Positions 59,303 to 64,000 of a DNA stretch of 64,000 nucleotides are shown in pieces. The DNA comes from Oscillospiraceae bacterium (lineage in GTDB: Bacteria > Bacillota > Clostridia > UMGS1810). Each line of letters begins with the position of its first letter. Position 1 is the stretch's first letter. The notes beneath the pieces were generated by a model. It saw only the letters and a list, made by a program, of their open reading frames with translations, was not told the DNA's origin and ran no database searches. Both the position numbers and the translations under genes were made by a program. Location of the stretch: the NCBI GenBank assembly GCA_015068705.1, contig SVJZ01000005.1, positions 30,639 through 94,638 on the forward strand, in the 5' to 3' direction.

Positions 59303-60373
59303 ATGAACAGACATGAAATTGCACTGAAAAAGCTGGCAGAGGGTACTGTAATCCCTGCAACTCCTCTGGCTCTTAATGAAGACCGCACCATCAACGAAAA
59401 AGGGCTGCGTCTTTTGATGAACTACTATCTGGCAAGTGGTGCAGGCGGTATCGCAACCGCAGTGCACACCACCCAGTTTGAAATCCGCGACCCCGAGATT
59501 GGCTTGTTTGAACCGGTAATCCGTATTGTATCCGAGGAAATTGACCGTTACGAGAAGGAAAATGATACAGTTATCATCAAGGTTGCAGGTGCTTGCGGAC
59601 CTGTTGAGCAGGCGGTTGCCGAGGCAAAACTCGCCAAAAAATATGGCTATGATGCGGTGTTGCTCAGCCCGGGCGGATTGAATCATCTGAGCGAGGATGA
59701 GATGATTGCACGTACCAAAGCAGTTGCCGAGGTAATGCCGGTAATCGGATTTTACCTGCAGACTGCCGTGGGTGGTCGGGTATTCACCTACAATTACTGG
59801 GAGCGTCTGTGCGCCATTGACAATGTGGTCGCAATCAAGTGTGCCTCCTTTAATCGTTACCAGACCCTCGATGTTGTCCGGGCAGCGGCAATGTCCCCCA
59901 GAAAGGACGATATTACCCTCTACACCGGCAATGACGACAGCATTGTGATTGACCTGCTCACCAAATTTGAGTTTGACAAGAACGGCGAGAAGGTGACCAA
60001 ATGCTTTGAGGGCGGTCTGCTGGGGCACTGGACCATGTGGACAAACAACGTGGTGCAAATGCTTGCCGACATCAAGGCAGAGCGCGAAAAGGATGCCATT
60101 TCGGCAAAATTCCTTACCCTTGCCGCACAGGTTACCGATGCAAATGGTGTATTCTTTGATGCTGCAAATGGTTTTGCAGGTTGTATCCCCGGCGTTCACG
60201 AAGTGTTGCGCCGACAGGGACTGATGGGAAACATCCTGTGCTTAAACCCCAACGAAACCCTCTCTCCCGGTCAGAGCGAAGAGATTGACCGCATCCAGAA
60301 GGCATATCCGCACTTAAATGATGATGCCTTTATCAAGAAAAATCTGGAAAGTTGGAAAGCACGGGTAGAATAA
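59303..60373 (+). CDS. Dihydrodipicolinate synthase-family aldolase
   Basis: Predicted 356-residue cytoplasmic class I aldolase or dehydratase, start at 59303 with GGAGGG upstream. The TIM barrel of the DapA/NanA family is clear: IPATPLALNEDRTI, the catalytic Tyr in IGFYLQT (151) and the Schiff-base lysine in VVAIKCASF (Lys179). It is longer than DapA itself (about 290), with ~60 extra residues at the C-terminus. The loop FYLQTAVGG replaces the common YNVP, so true lysine biosynthesis is unlikely. Relatives split or dehydrate 2-keto-3-deoxy sugar acids. Third gene of the 56.9-60.4 kb operon. Confidence 0.92.
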   Translation: MNRHEIALKKLAEGTVIPATPLALNEDRTINEKGLRLLMNYYLASGAGGIATAVHTTQFEIRDPEIGLFEPVIRIVSEEIDRYEKENDTVIIKVAGACGPVEQAVAEAKLAKKYGYDAVLLSPGGLNHLSEDEMIARTKAVAEVMPVIGFYLQTAVGGRVFTYNYWERLCAIDNVVAIKCASFNRYQTLDVVRAAAMSPRKDDITLYTGNDDSIVIDLLTKFEFDKNGEKVTKCFEGGLLGHWTMWTNNVVQMLADIKAEREKDAISAKFLTLAAQVTDANGVFFDAANGFAGCIPGVHEVLRRQGLMGNILCLNPNETLSPGQSEEIDRIQKAYPHLNDDAFIKKNLESWKARVE

Positions 60374-60385
60374 GATAGCACAAAT

Positions 60386-60420
60386 TAAAAGGCCGCAGGC
60401 AATTGCCTGCGGCTTTGTTT
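60386..60420. terminator. Bidirectional terminator
   Basis: CCGCAGGC (60393-60400) and GCCTGCGG (60405-60412) with flanking A- and T-runs, between the convergent DapA-like and AMP-binding genes. Confidence 0.88.
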
Positions 60421-60421
60421 T

Positions 60422-62104
60422 TTATTTATCCGAATCTTCCTTGCGGATTTGAGCCCGCTTGATTTTTCCGCCCAACGTTTTGGGAAGTTCTTCTACAAAC
60501 TCCACAATTCTGGGGTATTTATACGGTGCGGTTCCTTTCTTTACATGATCCTGCAATTCCTTGACCAGAGCATCACTCGGCGTATAGCCGTTTGCCAGTA
60601 CAATGGTTGCTTTTACCACCTGACCACGTACCGGGTCGGGAGCAGCGGTAACGGCACATTCCACCACGGCAGGATGCTCGATGAGCACGCTTTCAACCTC
60701 AAAGGGACCGATACGATAGCCCGAGCACTTGATAACGTCATCACTGCGTCCCACAAACCAATAGTAACCGGACGAATCACGCCATGCCACATCACCGGTG
60801 TTATATTCGGTGCCACCAAGGTTTTCACGGGTCATTTCCTCATCCAGATAGTAGCCATTGAACAAACCAACCGGCAATCCCTTGTCAATGCCTTGCACCA
60901 CGATTTTACCCTCGTCGCCGTCTTCACAGATAGTTCCGTCCGAATCAACCAGTGCAATATTATAAAGCGGTGACGGCTTACCCATCGAACCGGGAATGGG
61001 GTCAAACCACTGGAAATTCGCCAGCATAACCGAGGACTCACTCTGACCAAACCCCTCATGGAGTTTTAACCCGGTAAGTTCATACCATTTGTTGAACACC
61101 TCGGGATTGAGCGGCTCACCTGCGATACAACAATGCTTGATGCAAGACAGATCAAATTTTGACAAATCCTCCTGCAACATAAAGCGGAACATGGTAGGCG
61201 GTGCACAGAAGGTGGTCACCTGATACTGAGTAATCTTTTCCAACAAATGAAGCGGAACGAATTTATCCATATCGTATGCAAAAATGGTCGCACCGCAAAT
61301 CCACTGACCATAAATCTTGCCCCAACCAAATTTTGCCCAGCCCGAATCGGACACACTCATGTGCAATTTGTTTTCCTGCACCTGCTGCCAGTATTTCGCA
61401 GTTACGATATGTCCGAGCGGATAGGAAAAATTATGTTGTATCATCTTGGGCATACCTGTGGTACCCGAGGTGAAATAAACCAGCATGGTATCATTGCAAT
61501 TGGTTGCCTCCTCCCCTGTCGGGCGAGGGAACTCCTCTGAAAAATTCTCCAGTGCATCATGGAAGGAAATCCAACCCTCACGCGGAACAAATTCATCCCT
61601 GCCATTGGGAACGAGCACCAGATTGCGGATGGTATCGGTTGCCGCCTGCGCCTGCTCTGCCTGCGCAACCACAAAATCGTCCGCCAGACAAACCAAGGTA
61701 CAGATTTTTGCTGACTCGGCACGATATACAATATCCTTTTTGGTAAGCTGCAATGTGCCCGGAATTAAAATTGCACCGATTTTATGTAATGCAGTGGCAC
61801 AAACCCAGTATTCCCAGCGACGGCGCAGAATGAGCATTACCACCGAGCCTTTCTCCACACCGATGGAACGGAAAAAGTTTGCCGCACGATTTGACAAACG
61901 GCTTACCTCATCAAAAGTGAGAACACGCTCATGGTCGTGATCATCACACCACACCAATGCGCGTTTGTTTTTATCCTGCTGCGCCCATGCATCCACGATA
62001 TCGTACCCGAAGTTGAAATCCTCCGGTACATTTACCGTATAATTTTTCTTAAAATCCTCGTACGAGTCAAACTCGATACGGGGCAAAAAGCGTTCAAGCA
62101 ACAT
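60422..62104 (-). CDS. AMP-binding acyl-CoA synthetase (medium-chain/acetyl type)
   Basis: Predicted 560-residue cytoplasmic ligase that adenylates a carboxylic acid and forms its CoA thioester. Adenylate-forming motifs: LVYFTSGTTGMPKMIQ, HEGFGQSE, YNTGDVAWRDSSGYYWFVGR and the catalytic lysine in LGGKIKR near the C-terminus. The overall pattern fits the medium-chain acyl-CoA synthetase group; aromatic or short-chain acids are also possible. Start at 62104; the RBS is ambiguous (GAGG lies close to the ATG). It follows an XRE-cupin regulator gene by 24 bases, a pairing seen often in Clostridia. Confidence 0.92.
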   Translation of the reverse strand: MLLERFLPRIEFDSYEDFKKNYTVNVPEDFNFGYDIVDAWAQQDKNKRALVWCDDHDHERVLTFDEVSRLSNRAANFFRSIGVEKGSVVMLILRRRWEYWVCATALHKIGAILIPGTLQLTKKDIVYRAESAKICTLVCLADDFVVAQAEQAQAATDTIRNLVLVPNGRDEFVPREGWISFHDALENFSEEFPRPTGEEATNCNDTMLVYFTSGTTGMPKMIQHNFSYPLGHIVTAKYWQQVQENKLHMSVSDSGWAKFGWGKIYGQWICGATIFAYDMDKFVPLHLLEKITQYQVTTFCAPPTMFRFMLQEDLSKFDLSCIKHCCIAGEPLNPEVFNKWYELTGLKLHEGFGQSESSVMLANFQWFDPIPGSMGKPSPLYNIALVDSDGTICEDGDEGKIVVQGIDKGLPVGLFNGYYLDEEMTRENLGGTEYNTGDVAWRDSSGYYWFVGRSDDVIKCSGYRIGPFEVESVLIEHPAVVECAVTAAPDPVRGQVVKATIVLANGYTPSDALVKELQDHVKKGTAPYKYPRIVEFVEELPKTLGGKIKRAQIRKEDSDK

Positions 62105-62128
62105 ATCCTCGTATTTCCTCTCTGTATT

Positions 62129-62680
62129 TTATTCAGCAATCATGGTCAAAAAGCGTGCCTTTTTATCGCCAACACAACGTTGTGCATGGGGATGGGTGGG
62201 ATTGAAATAAATCGAATCGCCCTCGTTCAAAATAAGCTCCTGATCGTCAAACGTCAATGCAATGGTGCCCTCCAGCACCAGATTAAACTCCTGACCAGAA
62301 TGGCTCACCGGTGCGTGCGAATCGTCGGATGGCTCGAGGGTTACCAGAAGAGGCTGCATGATTTTGCGATTATAACGGAATGCCAGATCCTCATACTGAT
62401 AGCCGGGATAGCGATCCACGCATCTGCCGCCGCCGCGGCGGACAATGTGGAAGGTATTGAGCTTTGCATCCACGCCGGTGACAATTTCGGCAAAATCTAC
62501 ATTAAATTTATTTGCAATCTCATAAATGACGCTGATGGGAATATTTTCGCCATTCTCCTCATATTCTCTGTATACCTCCGGCGCAAGCTTGAGCTCTGCC
62601 GCAAGCTCCTCGACGGTGTAGCCGCAGACCTCGCGCAGTTCGCGGATGCGCAGGGAAATTTCACTGATTTCGCGATTCAT
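62129..62680 (-). CDS. XRE-family regulator with C-terminal cupin
   Basis: Predicted 183-residue DNA-binding protein, start at 62680 with GGAGG upstream. Residues ~8-62 are a lambda-repressor-like helix-turn-helix (IRELREVCGYTVEELAAELKL). Residues ~105-183 are a cupin (HSGQEFNLVLEGTIALTFDDQELILNEGDSI in two parts; HPHAQRC) that could sense a small acid. It shares an operon with the acyl-CoA synthetase gene and probably controls it in response to that enzyme's substrate or product. Confidence 0.92.
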   Translation of the reverse strand: MNREISEISLRIRELREVCGYTVEELAAELKLAPEVYREYEENGENIPISVIYEIANKFNVDFAEIVTGVDAKLNTFHIVRRGGGRCVDRYPGYQYEDLAFRYNRKIMQPLLVTLEPSDDSHAPVSHSGQEFNLVLEGTIALTFDDQELILNEGDSIYFNPTHPHAQRCVGDKKARFLTMIAE

Positions 62681-62719
62681 GGTACTCCTCCTTGCTCTTT
62701 CTTTTTTACTTATCTTATA

Positions 62720-62748
62720 ATTATACTACTTTTTTCGGCGTATTACAA
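62720..62748 (-). promoter_or_regulatory. Promoter of the XRE-cupin/acyl-CoA synthetase operon
   Basis: Minus strand TTGTAA (62743-62748), 17-base spacer, TATAAT (62720-62725). Confidence 0.7.
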
Positions 62749-62792
62749 CCGGATTTTGAAGAAAAAATCGAAATATCTTGCAAAATCTTGTG

Positions 62793-62818
62793 AAAAAACG
62801 CCCCGAAAACCGGGGCGC
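62793..62818 (-). terminator. Terminator of the aldolase gene
   Basis: CGCCCCG and CGGGGCG arms (62799-62805, 62811-62817) with a five-base loop and six T on the minus strand, ten bases past the stop. Confidence 0.92.
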
Positions 62819-62827
62819 TTGTTTTTT

Positions 62828-63691
62828 TTATGCCTTGTTGACCGAGCCAAACAGTTCCATCTTTTCTTTCACAGTTGCCTTGATTGCCTCAAAGCCGGGA
62901 GCGAGCACCTTGCGGGGGTCAAAGCCCTTACCCACCAGATCCTTGCCCTCTTCAAAATACTTACGGGTAGCAGCACTGAAGGACAGCTGGCATTCGGTAT
63001 TCACATTGATTTTGCACACACCCAAAGAAATTGCCTTGCGAATCATATCCTCGGGAATACCGGTTCCACCATGGAGTACCAACGGCATGGGAGAAGTGGT
63101 TTCCTGAATCTCTGCCAACACGTCAAAATTCAAGCCGGCCCAATTTTCGGGATATTTACCATGAATGTTGCCGATACCTGCTGCCAGAATATCCACACCC
63201 AGGTCTGCGATACGTTTGCACTCAGCAGGGTCTGCAACCTCGCCTGCACCTACCACGCCATCCTCTTCACCGCCGATGGAACCAACCTCTGCCTCCACCG
63301 AGATACCTTTGGAATTTGCCAATGCAATAATTTCTTTGGTTTTTTCGATATTTTCGTCAATGCCATAGTGCGAGCCATCAAACATAACCGAGGAGAAACC
63401 TGCCTCGATGCATTTGATTGCATGTTCGTAGCTGCCATGATCCAGATGCAACGCAACCGGAACGGTAATGCCCAGCTCCTCAATCATGCCGTTTACCATG
63501 CCCACAACGGTTTTATAACCGCCCATATACTTACCGGCGCCTTCTGAAACACCCAGGATAACAGGGGAATTATTCTCCTGTGCAGTGGTAAGCACCGCCT
63601 TTGTCCATTCAAGATTGTTGATGTTGAACTGACCAACAGCATACTTTCCTGCCTTGGCTTTTTGCATCATTTCTTTTACCGATACCAGCAT
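62828..63691 (-). CDS. fba: Class II fructose-bisphosphate aldolase
   Basis: Predicted 287-residue zinc-dependent glycolytic aldolase, start at 63691 with AAGGAGG upstream. It shows LHLDHGSYEHAIKCI (catalytic Asp and zinc His), SVMFDGSHY, VEAEVGSIGGEEDG (zinc Glu region), HGKYPENWAG (zinc His), LVLHGGTGIPED (zinc His, phosphate site) and INVNTECQ (phosphate site). A consensus promoter fits a housekeeping gene; tagatose-bisphosphate or related ketose substrates cannot be excluded for this family. Confidence 0.95.
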   Translation of the reverse strand: MLVSVKEMMQKAKAGKYAVGQFNINNLEWTKAVLTTAQENNSPVILGVSEGAGKYMGGYKTVVGMVNGMIEELGITVPVALHLDHGSYEHAIKCIEAGFSSVMFDGSHYGIDENIEKTKEIIALANSKGISVEAEVGSIGGEEDGVVGAGEVADPAECKRIADLGVDILAAGIGNIHGKYPENWAGLNFDVLAEIQETTSPMPLVLHGGTGIPEDMIRKAISLGVCKINVNTECQLSFSAATRKYFEEGKDLVGKGFDPRKVLAPGFEAIKATVKEKMELFGSVNKA

Positions 63692-63734
63692 GAAACTTCC
63701 TCCTTAAAAACTTTTCATTCAGTTTATATGAATA

Positions 63735-63763
63735 ATTATATCTCAAAATCAGTGTAATGTCAA
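63735..63763 (-). promoter_or_regulatory. Promoter of the aldolase gene
   Basis: Minus strand TTGACA (63758-63763), 17-base spacer, TATAAT (63735-63740); both perfect. Confidence 0.88.
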
Positions 63764-63834
63764 CGCCACACGCATGATTTTGTTTCATTCTTTCTGTTTT
63801 CGGTAAAAAAATAACATTTTACGCATAAATTCTC

Positions 63835-63863
63835 TTGACATTCTGTTAAAAATCAGTTATAAT
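63835..63863 (+). promoter_or_regulatory. Consensus promoter of the tRNA unit
   Basis: TTGACA (63835-63840), 17-base spacer, TATAAT (63858-63863), 14 bases before the tRNA-Trp-like half. Confidence 0.85.
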
Positions 63864-63876
63864 AATCGTTGTGCAT

Positions 63877-63920
63877 AGGGGTATAGCTCAGTTGGTAGAG
63901 CAGTGGTCTCCAAAGCCGTG
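63877..63920 (+). pseudogene. tRNA-Trp(CCA)-like 5' half, 3' half missing
   Basis: AGGGGTA acceptor strand, a good D-arm (TAGCTCAGTTGGTAGAGC) and an anticodon loop CTCCAAA (anticodon CCA) are present. The anticodon stem has three G-U pairs of five. After 63920 no T-arm and no TACCCCT acceptor partner can be found; a different sequence follows. It is a truncated or chimeric gene, or an assembly joint. Confidence 0.6.
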
Positions 63921-63969
63921 TTCCTATGTTGCAAATACTGCATAATAAAAACTTAATATGGCGCTCTTT

Positions 63970-64000
63970 AGGGGTATGATGTAATGGTAACATGCCGGTC
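63970..64000 (+). tRNA. Start of a tRNA, cut by the window edge (probably tRNA-Trp)
   Basis: AGGGGTA acceptor strand, D-stem ATGT paired with ACAT around AATGGTA, then CCGGTC, the 5' anticodon stem and base 32. The anticodon lies beyond the window. The CCGGT stem and AGGGG start suit tRNA-Trp. It is transcribed after the broken half at 63877. Confidence 0.6.

Noticed and set aside
59135..60199. Minus-strand open frame of 354 codons
   Set aside because: Antisense to the DapA-like gene; residue pattern is that of a complement of a real gene.
61931..63547. Long plus-strand open frame (538 codons)
   Set aside because: It lies antisense to the acyl-CoA synthetase, XRE-cupin and aldolase genes and across their intergenic promoters; no RBS and no recognisable protein pattern.
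1..64000. CRISPR array, prophage, transposase, integrase or toxin-antitoxin pair
   Set aside because: No regularly spaced repeats beyond the two-copy direct repeats listed, and no mobile-element proteins in any frame.

Overview
The window looks like a chromosomal segment of a Gram-positive anaerobe of the class Clostridia. Evidence: many proteins end in S-layer homology (SLH) repeats, nearly every gene has a strong GGAGG-type ribosome binding site, sigma-A promoters with 16-18 base spacers are easy to find, and the sugar ABC transporter is of the Lpl/Ytc type found in Firmicutes. Base composition is moderate, and gene content resembles plant- or mucin-polysaccharide degraders of the gut. A Monoglobus-like relative is an inference only.

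Layout. (1) Positions 1-30,022 are one long minus-strand accessory locus. In order of transcription it has a membrane-bound AraC-type sensor-regulator (27.7-30.0 kb), a sugar-binding lipoprotein and two ABC permeases (24.0-27.5 kb), two tandem heparinase II/III-type lyase paralogs (17.8-23.95 kb), a LamG-like surface protein, two SLH surface proteins, a sugar isomerase/epimerase, a GH32-like glycosidase, a GH2 beta-mannosidase-like enzyme, a Gfo/Idh/MocA oxidoreductase, a cupin-AraC regulator, a third SLH protein and a LamG-like protein cut by the window edge. Together this reads as a polysaccharide-utilisation locus: surface binding and cleavage, import of oligosaccharides, then intracellular trimming and sugar rearrangement. 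(2) Positions 30.2-50.0 kb hold smaller carbohydrate modules: a short GT2 glycosyltransferase, AraC regulators, Gfo/Idh/MocA proteins (one GH109-like), a DUF6259-like putative glycosidase, an SLH/InlB-repeat surface protein, a polytopic membrane protein, a DegT aminotransferase, a PocR-type regulator, an ABC exporter, and an operon with an M24-fold protein, a PIG-L deacetylase and a DUF4838 protein. (3) Positions 50.1-64.0 kb are mostly housekeeping: ruvAB, a LOG-family gene, tRNA-Gly, a TtcA-like gene, galU, tadA, a D,D-carboxypeptidase, nadE, a three-gene catabolic operon (M20 amidohydrolase, epimerase/dehydratase, DapA-like aldolase), an acyl-CoA synthetase with its XRE-cupin regulator, class II fructose-bisphosphate aldolase, and a tRNA-Trp-like 5' half followed by the start of another tRNA.

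The least ordinary material is the SLH/lyase locus, including a surface-protein family with no function I recognise and a lyase duplication in which one copy lost its signal peptide. Several regulatory sites also stand out: a promoter built inside a terminator hairpin, two pairs of direct repeats with 21-base period next to promoters, and palindromic operators. I saw no CRISPR array, insertion sequence, prophage or rRNA.
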